Assembly (NCBI GenBank): GCA_900095095.1
Contig: FMBT01000389.1
Coordinates: 1 to 64,000, forward strand
Length of the DNA stretch: 64,000 nucleotides
Direction: 5' to 3'
DNA from: Fragilariopsis cylindrus CCMP1102
Lineage: Eukaryota > Bacillariophyta > Bacillariophyceae > Bacillariales > Bacillariaceae
Part shown: positions 41,368 through 50,213 of the stretch, piece after piece
Position numbering within the stretch: position 1 is the stretch's first letter
How the letters are laid out: each line of letters starts with the position of its first letter
Notes under the pieces: model-generated
What the model saw: only the letters and a program-made list of their open reading frames with translations
What the model was told of the DNA's origin: nothing
Database searches by the model: none
Made by a program: the position numbers and the translations under genes

Positions 41368-43236
41368 TTATTCAGTTGGAGGAGCAGGATCAGCGGCAGC
41401 GTCTCCTGGTTTTTTTCGAACCCATGTTTTCGATTGGATCATATTAACAACATGGTGTCTACCCCCGAATCGTCCTCGACCTCTTCCACGTCCTCCAAAA
41501 CGTCCTCTGCCACTATACCCTCCACGACCACTGTAAGAAGCTTGGACCAGAGGAGAAGGATGATTAATACCAGCAGAAGCGTCTCCCTCTTGTCCATCGG
41601 TTGACATTTCATTGGTACCTTCAGCTCCTCCTTTGGCAGCAGCGCCACCTTCAGTACCACCTTCAGCGACATTTCCTCGTCCACCAAACGGTACTCGTCC
41701 TCCTCGTCCACCAAATCTACCGCGACCTCGACCACGGCCGCGTCCACGAGCTGGATAGTGTCCGCCGGATCCATATCCTCCATCATAGCCTCCACCATAT
41801 CCTCCTCCATATCCCTCGTCGTAGCCGCCGTAACCACCGTCACCATAACCTTCTTCTTCGTAGTATCCATCGTATCTAGGTCGTTTAGTTGCTAATTCCT
41901 GTGATATATCCCCCCTTCCTCTACCATCTCCACGCCCACTATCACGTCCATGATTGTCTCTTCCACCACCACGACCTCTTCCTCTTCCATCCTTCATAGG
42001 ACTGAATTTGAATTCTTGATGGTCTTCTCCTTCGTTGTATTCGTCATCTCTAGGTCTTCGATTTCCCGATAAGCGACCACCGCCACCGCGACCACCACGA
42101 CCCATATCTCTCCCTCTACCCGTATCTCCTCTCCCTCCAAAACGACCATCACCACGACCCATATCTCTCCCTCTTCCTCCACCACGTCCTCCTCTAGCAG
42201 GTCCACGACCACCACGATGATCGTCATCTCTCCTCCTTCGATCGTTGTTGTTATTATCGTCGTACCTAGTATCACCACCACGATGATCATTATTATTATT
42301 TCTTCCTCCTCGATTGTTTGCTAATCGATCAAAAGCTTCACTATGGGTAGATCTGCCACGACCTCGATCATTACCACGGCCTCCACGTCCTCCTCCTCGA
42401 TCATTTCGGCCACCACCACCACCTCGATCATTATTGCGATCCCTTCGATCATCACCACCACGCCCTTTTCTGCCATTGCCTCTGTCGCCGCCTTTACTGT
42501 CGTTTTTATTTTTGTTGTTGTTGTTGTTGCTGTTGCCTTTGTCATCTTTGACGATATTTTTATTGCGACCACCTTCACGAGAAGCTCCTAGAGCCCCAGA
42601 CATAATTAATGCGTTTCCTGACGATGTTGTTGACTAAAATACAATACAACACAACACAACACAACACAACACAACACAACACAACACAACAAAGAGGACA
42701 AAATAGATGATGTAAGCATACACCGACGAAATTCAATCAAGATCTTCTTCTTCAGAAGAATTAATGCGTAGAAATCAGTATAATTTGTTGATCGATTAAA
42801 CATGGCTCATTTTTTTTTTTAAACGTACCTTTAAGGATGCAATTTTTGGATTCTTCTTGGATGATTCGTCTTCTCCTCCTGCTGCTTCTTCTTCTTCTTC
42901 TGTCGGTGCTGCTGCTGCTGCTGTCACATCACTACTAACACCACCTAATATTTTCTGTACAAATTCTGATAGTGCATTACCAACTTTATCGGCAATAGCT
43001 GCAGTACAAAATTCCATTTCCATACCAATTAATTCTGTTGTTGTAAATTCAATTGATTTTTGATTATTGATCATTGCTATTGCATAATCAATAAGATCAA
43101 CAATATCTTCTTCTGTTGTATTTGTTGAAGTAGTATGAAAACATGGCATCATGATATTTTTTAATTCGTTCATTTCTTCTCCAGTTAATTTCCGATCAAG
43201 TGCCACAGTGGCATCGTATGATGAAGAAGCGGACAT
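41368..43236 (-). CDS. RGG-rich RNA-binding protein with PWI-like N-terminal domain (two exons)
   Basis: Exons 43236-42829 and 42633-41368, total 557 residues. The 195-bp intron has a GTACGT donor and TTTTAG acceptor; the join ASLK-STTSSGNALIM is in phase 0. I start at the ATG at 43236 because the upstream in-frame ATG at 43290 only adds translated CT-repeat. Residues 1-100 form a compact helical region (LTGEEMNELKNIM ... DIVDLIDYAIAMI ... ELIGMEMEFCTAAIADKVGNALSEFV) that resembles PWI/Nab2-N type folds. An Ala/Glu-rich linker follows, then about 400 residues dominated by RGG, RGR and GYGG repeats with Arg-Asp clusters. RGG regions bind RNA and drive condensate formation and are arginine-methylated. 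A role in mRNA processing or ribosome binding is inferred. Confidence 0.78.
42640..42692. repeat. (ACACA/CAACA)n pentanucleotide repeat in intron
   Basis: About ten units of ACAAC lie within the intron of the RGG gene, close to the acceptor side, so length variation there could affect splicing. Confidence 0.8.
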
Positions 43237-43813
43237 AATATTAATTCTCTCTCTCTCTCTCTCTTTCTGTATTAAAAAAACTTGCGTCACGGAAGTCGAA
43301 CCTTAGAAAGGAAGGAGTGGCTGTTTAGTATCTAGAAGAGTCGCCGAATGGATGACAAAGAAGCGATGATATGAATAATTTTCCTTGCTTTGGAAGAACT
43401 ATTGCGTTACGATTGACTTTCAGAAACAGCAGGTGGCACTTGCATTTGTCGTTGCTATTGTTGAGATGTGAAAATACTACAAATAAAACGGTATGCTACA
43501 GTACGCTTTTTCTTTTGAGAATATGTGTGCGGTTGCTGTGTGTGTCGTTTCCGTGCGCTCGAAATTAACCTTATCCCTATGCCATCTATCAAGACTGAGT
43601 TAGTCGTGTATCTTAATCATGACATCATCAACTTCCGACAACCTCTCAGAAATCAAAAAGACGGGATACTAACGTTAGCAAAAATCGGCGCCGTTTCGTA
43701 TCAAACTTGAAACTGTTCAAGCCAAGTAAGTTACTTGTAGTATGTGATAGTAATAGAAGTAAATTAGCATACCCCCTCTACAACTTAGAAGAAGAAGAAG
43801 AAGAAGAAACAAG
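43237..43813. other. Divergent promoter region
   Basis: 577-bp head-to-head spacer. A (CT)n tract at 43247-43264 abuts the RGG gene start and a (GAA)n tract at 43790-43808 abuts the next gene. Short frames at 43371-43710 are unsupported. Confidence 0.5.
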
Positions 43814-44854
43814 ATGACTGGTCTCATTCCGATGATAGGAGCTACGACAGGAATAATAGGATCAGCGGCAACAGCAACAACTTCCGCCACTACGACCGCG
43901 GTTGCTGGAAGTTTGGTCCTAGCAATATTCCAAAACAACGCAAGGGCGACGATGGATCCTCCAAACAACAACAACATCAACAATCGTAGAAGAAAACCTA
44001 ATAATGAAAAAGATAAATTAGTAGCAGCAGCAGCAGCAGCGCAACAACGGAGGAGGAATAGTAATCGAAAGCCCTTTATGGTGTTGCCGTCCTCTACTTC
44101 CTCAAAGAACAAGAACAAGGTAACGCCATCATCGTCATCATCATCATCATCGCATGCAACAACAAGACAAAAGAGTAATAATCTATTGATTGAATTATAT
44201 CGAATGTGGTTTCATGGTTTACCACAAGTATTTCGTTTCTTTGTAGCTGGTAATCTTGGTAATCTTGGATTTTTTTATATGGAAAAAGTTATTTATAAAT
44301 TATTATCACAGTTTTTGATATATTTACCATCGTCATCGTTCTCTATCTTTAAAGGTTGCAGCAGTCACAGTGTTGTTGCTGACGCTGCTGCTGCTGTCAC
44401 AGCAGCAACTACAGCGACACTTTGTTCTTCCATGACAATTGAAATTGAAAAGTATCAAGATGGGATTAGTTTCTTTTCAGCGTATCTAATACAAATCGTA
44501 ACCACACATTTAATGTACGCATTCTTAGTGTACGGTTTGGATACGATTAATACATATGAAAAGTATACAAAGACATTATCGGGACAATTTAAGGTGTATG
44601 GTATTGGATTGTTTGGTGCAACTGCATTAAATTCATTTTTATTAAAACAAGGATTTGATAAGACTATGGCATTTTGGGGTACAACAGCAACATTCGCTGG
44701 CATTAATTACTTTTTAATTACTGCGATAGTCAAGAGGGCTGTAGAATCATCATCATCGTCAATACCATCGTCATTACCATCGTCGAACCTGAACCAACGA
44801 AGACAAAAACAACAAAGAGGAATGCGACAACAGGCATTCGTAAAGAGAAGATAA
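43814..44854 (+). CDS. Multi-pass membrane protein, possibly GtrA-like
   Basis: 346 residues, one exon. The first 110 residues are low complexity: an Ala/Thr/Gly stretch that may be a leader, Asn, Ala and Ser runs and basic RRRK clusters. From residue 130 the sequence is conserved-looking: LPQVFRFFVAGNLGNLGFFYMEKV, then a hydrophobic SFFSAYLIQIVTTHLMYAFLVYGL, a YTKTLSGQFKVYGIGLFGATALNSFL segment and AFWGTTATFAGINYFLITAIVK. Four membrane helices with a FxxxGNLG opening and an N-x-F-x-x-x ending recall GtrA-like proteins, which move lipid-linked sugars or act in glycan assembly in bacteria. The match is by eye and weak; location and role are unknown. Minus-strand frames here are shadows. Confidence 0.6.
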   Translation: MTGLIPMIGATTGIIGSAATATTSATTTAVAGSLVLAIFQNNARATMDPPNNNNINNRRRKPNNEKDKLVAAAAAAQQRRRNSNRKPFMVLPSSTSSKNKNKVTPSSSSSSSSHATTRQKSNNLLIELYRMWFHGLPQVFRFFVAGNLGNLGFFYMEKVIYKLLSQFLIYLPSSSFSIFKGCSSHSVVADAAAAVTAATTATLCSSMTIEIEKYQDGISFFSAYLIQIVTTHLMYAFLVYGLDTINTYEKYTKTLSGQFKVYGIGLFGATALNSFLLKQGFDKTMAFWGTTATFAGINYFLITAIVKRAVESSSSSIPSSLPSSNLNQRRQKQQRGMRQQAFVKRR

Positions 44855-45184
44855 AAGAGGAGAAGCGGAGGTAAAGTTATATGTTATGTCTGTCATTCAA
44901 TGATTGTTTTCTCTATAATACTATGCATCGGTCATATTGATTACAATTTCGAATGGGTTAAGCTTCGGACCACATATATCGTTAATATGAATGTAGTAGT
45001 GAACCAAATGTTTTTCGTTCGCGAAGACATAAAATAATTCCCAGAATTAAATACAACAGAATAAAATACAACAAAGTACTATTATAAACATTAATTATTT
45101 TTTTAAATGTACAGGTGCATTTCTTTCATTGTTGGAAGATCTTTCCTTTATTTTGATTGATTGTGGACGAGCAACACATTATTT
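44855..45184. other. Converging intergenic region
   Basis: 330-bp AT-rich gap holding both 3' ends. Repeated AATACAACAGAATAAAATACAACA-like sequence near 45048-45075. No gene seen. Confidence 0.45.
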
Positions 45185-46702
45185 TTATAAATAATTTGGT
45201 TTTTCCTCATCCTTACTTCGAGTCATAATGTCCTTCACATACTTGCGAAGCATGGAATTTACTTTCATATCGGGATCATTAAATGGGTTCACAACCTTTG
45301 CATCATCCATTAGTAAGTCACTGCAGGCATGATTTACATCTCGATGTTCGGCTTCGTCTGCTCGTACCGCATACATTAAGTCCAAGATTGTTCCGGTTTC
45401 TCCTAACTTCCAATACCCTTTCGCAATTGCAGGAGCTTCGGTTGTCTTCCATTCGGCTAGTTCCGACCCCGTAGGTGCTTCCTCGATGGCTGTAACGATG
45501 TTGGTGTAGGTATGACACGCTTCTTCCTCGATGTAACCAACAAATCGATGACCTGAAAGAAAAGAAGGAGAAGAAAGGATAGGTTGGATGGAAACATAAT
45601 CGGTTAGTACCGTGTAAGTTTCTATCTTCAGATAAATAAACGATGAACGTGTATTGAACGAAAACGTAAGATTAACATCTGTTCTTTTGGATGACTTACA
45701 AAACTTTGGAGAAGCGATGTAGGCAAGGAAAAAGGCCGTGCCGAAACCAAACTGTGAGACTATGACAGCGGTACGGAATATCATCCCTGGGTCTTTTAGA
45801 TTGATAAAGGAAAGCAAGTGCATACGCTCGTTGTTGGCCTCCTCGAGAAATAATTGCATAAGTCCGCCATCACGTTCCATTCGGCGTACGCTACGAAAAT
45901 GCCTTGTAACAGCAGCGACCATCCCTGGAACGGCCGCAACAGTTTCTAAGAAAATAACTCGATTCAATATCTGTTCTTGGTTTGCAATCTTGTCATTACT
46001 CCAACCGGTAGCGGTGTCGAACAAGAGTCGTACAACCTTCACTGCTTGCCAGGCCACTCGGTCTGGAAATGTTTCTGGTTCCAGGTGGGTTACCTTTATG
46101 TTCAAATCTTCGGGAGTATACGATGTGTGGGTTTTGCGATAGATGTACTCTGTCGAACAGTTTCCATCGAGGATTGGATGTCTGCGCTCCCCCTCCTTTT
46201 CGTTGGATGCCACATGATCTAAGGCCTCAATAAAGTCAGCAATTTTCATGCTGCCTCCACCCTTTCCTGCGTAGAAAAGCTCCGAGAATTCCACAATATC
46301 TGCATCTGTAAACGCTGATTGAAACGTTGACTGATGCCGTTTGAATAGGGAGGTCAACTCATCTGCGTCAAGTCTTCCATCGGAATTCTTATCAACTTCT
46401 CGTAGTTCTTCTTCGATTCTTCGAACAGTTGAGATGTCCAGCTCCTTCAACTGCCTTGTGACGATTCCGATTTCTTCGTTCAAAATATTGGACGGCTCAG
46501 TCTTCGCATTGATAGACGAAAAAGCACGGAATTTGCTGGAATAGTGAATAGTCGTGGGAGAATGAAGTCCTCTGAGAAAAAGATTTCCAGATTGCAAACT
46601 TCTTTTGGTACTGGTACTAGTCGGAAAAACCTTAGATAAGAGAGAGGAGCAATGTCTTGCTGAGATCATGATTGTATTTCCTCGCAAAGCTGTGGAAGTC
46701 AT
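45185..46702 (-). CDS. AOX: Mitochondrial alternative oxidase with N-terminal EF hand (two exons)
   Basis: Exons 46702-45700 and 45552-45185, 456 residues. The 147-bp intron (GTAAGT donor, CAG acceptor) interrupts C335; splicing restores SPKFCHRFVGYIEEEA, the normal AOX sequence. Residues 1-60 form a Ser/Arg-rich mitochondrial leader. Residues 104-115 (DKNSDGRLDADE) are a canonical EF-hand calcium loop, and AGKGGGSMKIADF near 145-157 looks like a degenerate partner loop. The oxidase follows: E253 (LET), E292-x-x-H295 (NERMH), E343-E345 (IEEEA) and E401-x-x-H404 (ADEAEH) form the di-iron site. The enzyme oxidises ubiquinol and reduces oxygen to water without pumping protons. The intron has no in-frame stop and is a multiple of three, so retention would add 49 residues just before the third ligand. 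Confidence 0.93.
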   Translation of the reverse strand: MTSTALRGNTIMISARHCSSLLSKVFPTSTSTKRSLQSGNLFLRGLHSPTTIHYSSKFRAFSSINAKTEPSNILNEEIGIVTRQLKELDISTVRRIEEELREVDKNSDGRLDADELTSLFKRHQSTFQSAFTDADIVEFSELFYAGKGGGSMKIADFIEALDHVASNEKEGERRHPILDGNCSTEYIYRKTHTSYTPEDLNIKVTHLEPETFPDRVAWQAVKVVRLLFDTATGWSNDKIANQEQILNRVIFLETVAAVPGMVAAVTRHFRSVRRMERDGGLMQLFLEEANNERMHLLSFINLKDPGMIFRTAVIVSQFGFGTAFFLAYIASPKFCKSSKRTDVNLTFSFNTRSSFIYLKIETYTVLTDYVSIQPILSSPSFLSGHRFVGYIEEEACHTYTNIVTAIEEAPTGSELAEWKTTEAPAIAKGYWKLGETGTILDLMYAVRADEAEHRDVNHACSDLLMDDAKVVNPFNDPDMKVNSMLRKYVKDIMTRSKDEEKPNYL

Positions 46703-46991
46703 TATGAATTGTGTTATTTTGTTAGGTCGATTTATCTTATTAGACGATTATTTTGATTTCTATTTTGCTGTAATCGTAATCGTTGATTTATTTTATTTTA
46801 TGATACACGATTTATTTTTTGATTTGTTTTGAAGAGAAAAAGCAATTTCCTTATAAATGAGTTAGTCACGCGTTTGAAACGTGTGTCTCCTGCGCTTTCA
46901 CGGCACTCGAAGCACGTTCGTTTTCGCTGCTCAAGCCACGACTTGAAGTGTGACTGCTATTAATAGTACAATAAATAGGAGCTCAACCTTA
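46703..46991. other. AOX promoter region
   Basis: 289 bp between the AOX start and the left end of the mariner element; AT-rich beside the gene and GC-richer near 46870-46940. Part of the original AOX upstream region may now lie beyond the insertion. Confidence 0.45.
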
Positions 46992-47068
46992 CGACCTCCA
47001 AGTCACGATTGATGCCTATTACGGTGCGCCAGCTTTTTAATTTCGTCGAAGAGAAAAAAATATTGATT
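46992..47068 (+). repeat. Left terminal inverted repeat of the mariner element
   Basis: 77 bp, starting CGACCTCCAAGTCACGATTG and ending AAATATTGATT; matches the reverse complement of 49989-50066 apart from a few differences and one missing base. Confidence 0.92.
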
Positions 47069-47290
47069 TTCGCGCTGAAACACTCTCACCAGTACTTTTA
47101 CTAGTAAAAATACCTCGTTGCTTATCTCACAAGAAAGACAAATAAGCAAGAAAAACAAGTACGAAAAAGATAGGATTTTTATTAAAGAAACAACGAACGA
47201 ACGAACACACACACACAAAGGAACGAACGAAACAATACAAACACAATACAATAGAAAGAGAGACGACAAGTGAAGGGAGAAATAAATTAT

Positions 47291-47330
<40 letters not shown>

Positions 47331-47386
47331 ACAGTAGTAATAATGGTATCTTCAAATTTTAATATTAGTTTTATGTTTATGTTTAT

Positions 47387-49867
47387 TTATACAACATTAA
47401 TTTTCCTCTTAACACCTGTCGTCGTTTCTTGAAAATCCTCACGTACTTTGGAGTGGAAATCCTTTTCACGGAGGAATGTATTCGACCCTCTTCCCAATAT
47501 CACCTTCTTTGTAATTCGGTTAGCAAGAACGAATCCACGTGCAATCTTAGCAGACGATAAGTCTCTCCAAACACGTTCTGCCGCATTCCAAATTTGATCA
47601 CAAGTAGCAACACTATTTAGGGTGGACTTTAGTAGATTTGAATGTTGTTTTGACATTGCTGGGAAGACAGCAAGATCAAGATTGTTTGCGTGTGGCATTT
47701 GTGGTGCTTGTGGTTCCCATTTCATATTATTATTATTACAATAATCAGTAACAAATTCCATAAAACGTGCATCACAATGTGGGCCGGCATTATCTCCTTG
47801 AATTACTGGAAGATATCCTTCGTATTGGCCGCCAGGTCCAACAAGATCCTCGACTTTAGGAAAAATATGATCACAAAATACAGATAATAATGAAAATTTT
47901 GGTGCACTTGATGTTCCTTCATCACTTCCAGTAACATTACAATCAACAAGATATACATCGCCGGATCGACGAATAATAGCACCATCTCTAACTAATGCAC
48001 CCGTTTCTGTTCGTCTTGATTTACGCACAGTCATCTTTGCTACCCGAGCACCCTCACATCGAAAGAATCCTAATTTGATACCATCACCACCGTTATCAAT
48101 ATTCTGATCAAAGGCATAAGCAACAAATGCAACGACCATAACTTTATCGATATGGCATTTATGTTGTACGAACGTGTATTGTTTTTCTAAACCAAGAATC
48201 TCAAGGAGTTTACAGTTCCCTCTATTAACATGACCATACCACCACTTCTCATCATAATGTATCCACAGTATTTTTTGCCTTGGTAGATACCAATTATTTT
48301 GTAGACGTTGTGCGAACGTAACATGTCTTTTCATTTGTATTGATGAGAGCAACGGTAATGTTCGCTCTGTGTACATTTTATACCCAGCATGTGATGCCAT
48401 CCATTTTTGTATTGTTTGAGCGCCACAATAATTGATTTCCTTTGCTAGATTATCGTAACTCATTGATGGATTGTTACGTAATGTATCAATAATCAAATCC
48501 TTCATGTATGGCTGCCTTGCAAGCATTTCACGGCGTTTCACTTCGAATACTTCTTTTTGTTCTGTTGACATTCTTTTCCACGTATTATTACCGGATATAC
48601 GGTATGCCGTCTTCATATTTTCTTTCGTTGTGTTATCGTAAGCATGCATTGCATCCAAAGCTACCTTACGGGAAATATATTGTTGCATAAAGATATGCTT
48701 AGCTGTACAAAATTGTCTGGCTACTTTCATACAATCAATCACTGATTTACGTATATTTGTTGTTTCTTTTATAATTTTTCGTTCCCTTTTCAATTCCATT
48801 CGGGACGGATACTTGTTCGTTACTCCCCATGCGTAGTACAAATTATTCTTTGTTATTGCCAATGATGATGCTTTTTGTTTTGTGAATTGTTGTGTTTTGG
48901 TTGATCGTGCCGAATTGTTTCGATTTTTCTTCCCATTATTATTACCCATCAAATAGCCATTCAACAGAATATAATCTGCCATGAACAAACAATCAAATTC
49001 CTCGGAATTGTATCTATTTGTTGTGAACACATTTAAGTCCTTTGCCCTCCACCCTTTACCACGACCATGTGTCTTGCCATATTGTAGCATTTCAATTATT
49101 GTTTTGTTATTGTTTAATTTGGTGATGGTTGTTGCCAGTATGGGTACGGGTACAGCTGCTGTACGCACCGGTCGGGATGTATGTCTTCTATAATACAATG
49201 GAAGAGGTGTGATACGCTTGTAACCAATACCTGTTTCGGTTCGTCCACCAGAAGGTCCATCGTACTTCACAGTAAATGTAGCACAAATACCAGTATTTAG
49301 TATCCCAACAACATGTCCCGTACCACCATGGGAGCATTTACCCGGACTTAAATCCTGTGAAATTTCAACAGCCATACCAACACCAACCATTGGTGTTATA
49401 TTAGGAATAGAACCAACCCCTGTTGCTGCTGGAGTTGTCAAATTCGAAAAAGTAGCTTGTCTGTTCCTCTCTTCCATCTCCTTCTCTTTACATCGTCTCT
49501 TGTTGTGGAATTCATTTTCGGCTGCCACTACAGCTGCTGCTGCTGTTTTTCGTGCCTTTATCGCTGCCTGCATACAAACTGACGCCGTTTCATTTTCATC
49601 CAAATAAAGGTCATGAAACCAATCATAAGGATTGCCAAATTCAGGATAGTTATGACCAATCTTCTCATAGATAATGTCATCGGTAACACCTTCTTCCCTT
49701 TGTTTGAAAATGAAGTTATTAATTGATGTTTTTGTTGCTTCTGCATCAGATACTGCATACTGCACAACGTGCTTCAACCATGTTGCTATTACATCAAAAA
49801 TAGTACCAAGCACTTCTTTCTTCTTTGTTCTCTTCTTTTTCTTCTTTCTTGCTGTTGTTGTCGTCAT
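47387..49867 (-). CDS. Mariner-type transposase with long N-terminal region
   Basis: 826 residues from the ATG at 49867; the upstream in-frame ATG at 49981 lies beside the terminal repeat and is less likely. The catalytic acidic residues are D539 (WIHYDEKWWYG), D692 (VIQGDNAGPH) and D731 (NNLDLAVFP), the last two 38 residues apart, close to the DD39D pattern of plant-type mariner elements. PQMPHANNLDLAVF matches the family's third-Asp block. Before the catalytic core a helix-turn-helix-like region (NPSMSYDNLAKEINYCGAQT, ~ residues 465-485) could bind the ends. Further upstream is an unusual segment near 155-215 with SHGGTGHVVGIL and FTVKYDGPSG that looks like a small beta-barrel (SH3/Tudor type). 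The N-terminus is Lys-rich. The frame is open throughout. Confidence 0.9.
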   Translation of the reverse strand: MTTTTARKKKKKRTKKKEVLGTIFDVIATWLKHVVQYAVSDAEATKTSINNFIFKQREEGVTDDIIYEKIGHNYPEFGNPYDWFHDLYLDENETASVCMQAAIKARKTAAAAVVAAENEFHNKRRCKEKEMEERNRQATFSNLTTPAATGVGSIPNITPMVGVGMAVEISQDLSPGKCSHGGTGHVVGILNTGICATFTVKYDGPSGGRTETGIGYKRITPLPLYYRRHTSRPVRTAAVPVPILATTITKLNNNKTIIEMLQYGKTHGRGKGWRAKDLNVFTTNRYNSEEFDCLFMADYILLNGYLMGNNNGKKNRNNSARSTKTQQFTKQKASSLAITKNNLYYAWGVTNKYPSRMELKRERKIIKETTNIRKSVIDCMKVARQFCTAKHIFMQQYISRKVALDAMHAYDNTTKENMKTAYRISGNNTWKRMSTEQKEVFEVKRREMLARQPYMKDLIIDTLRNNPSMSYDNLAKEINYCGAQTIQKWMASHAGYKMYTERTLPLLSSIQMKRHVTFAQRLQNNWYLPRQKILWIHYDEKWWYGHVNRGNCKLLEILGLEKQYTFVQHKCHIDKVMVVAFVAYAFDQNIDNGGDGIKLGFFRCEGARVAKMTVRKSRRTETGALVRDGAIIRRSGDVYLVDCNVTGSDEGTSSAPKFSLLSVFCDHIFPKVEDLVGPGGQYEGYLPVIQGDNAGPHCDARFMEFVTDYCNNNNMKWEPQAPQMPHANNLDLAVFPAMSKQHSNLLKSTLNSVATCDQIWNAAERVWRDLSSAKIARGFVLANRITKKVILGRGSNTFLREKDFHSKVREDFQETTTGVKRKINVV

Positions 49868-49988
49868 CTTCGGATTGTCTTTATTGCTATGGTACTTGTA
49901 CTTTATTTTTATTTTTATTAAAGTAATAAAATATTTGAATGAACACAAATACAGAGAAAACAACGCGTGCAGGCGTGTCATTTTTAAG

Positions 49989-50066
49989 AATCAATATTTT
50001 TTTCTCGTTCAACGAAATTAAAAAGCTGGCGCACCGTAATAGGCGTCAATCGTGACTTGGAGCTTG
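49989..50066 (-). repeat. Right terminal inverted repeat of the mariner element
   Basis: 78 bp; read on the minus strand it begins CAAGCTCCAAGTCACGATTG and pairs with 46992-47068. Confidence 0.92.
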
Positions 50067-50213
50067 TACTACTAACTTAATACGATATAAAATACATTTT
50101 TAAAGTAGATAGTGTTGACTTTATTTTTTATGATAGGCAATGTTTATGGAAATAGTTATTCAGCATAGCAACATTGATTACCGCATACAAACAATTTAGA
50201 AACAGCATAAAAT

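Larger units (their letters stand above)
46992..50066 (-). mobile_element. Mariner-like (Tc1/mariner superfamily) DNA transposon, apparently whole
   Basis: A 3,075-bp element with long terminal inverted repeats of 77 and 78 bp, nearly identical except at the outermost four bases and three internal positions. A TA dinucleotide lies just outside each end (46990-46991 and 50067-50068), the target-site duplication expected for this superfamily. It encodes one uninterrupted transposase on the minus strand. A (GA)n tract (47297-47326) lies between the left repeat and the gene. It sits between the AOX and D-lactate dehydrogenase genes without breaking either. The intact frame and well-matched ends suggest a recent insertion. 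Confidence 0.92.

Noticed and set aside
41228-42637. Plus-strand Pro/Arg- and Leu-rich frames opposite the RGG gene
   Set aside because: They are complements of the RGG codons; the minus-strand gene with its in-phase intron explains the region.
47297-47326. (GA)n tract considered as a terminal feature of the transposon
   Set aside because: It lies inside the element between the left inverted repeat and the gene; a simple repeat that probably grew after insertion.
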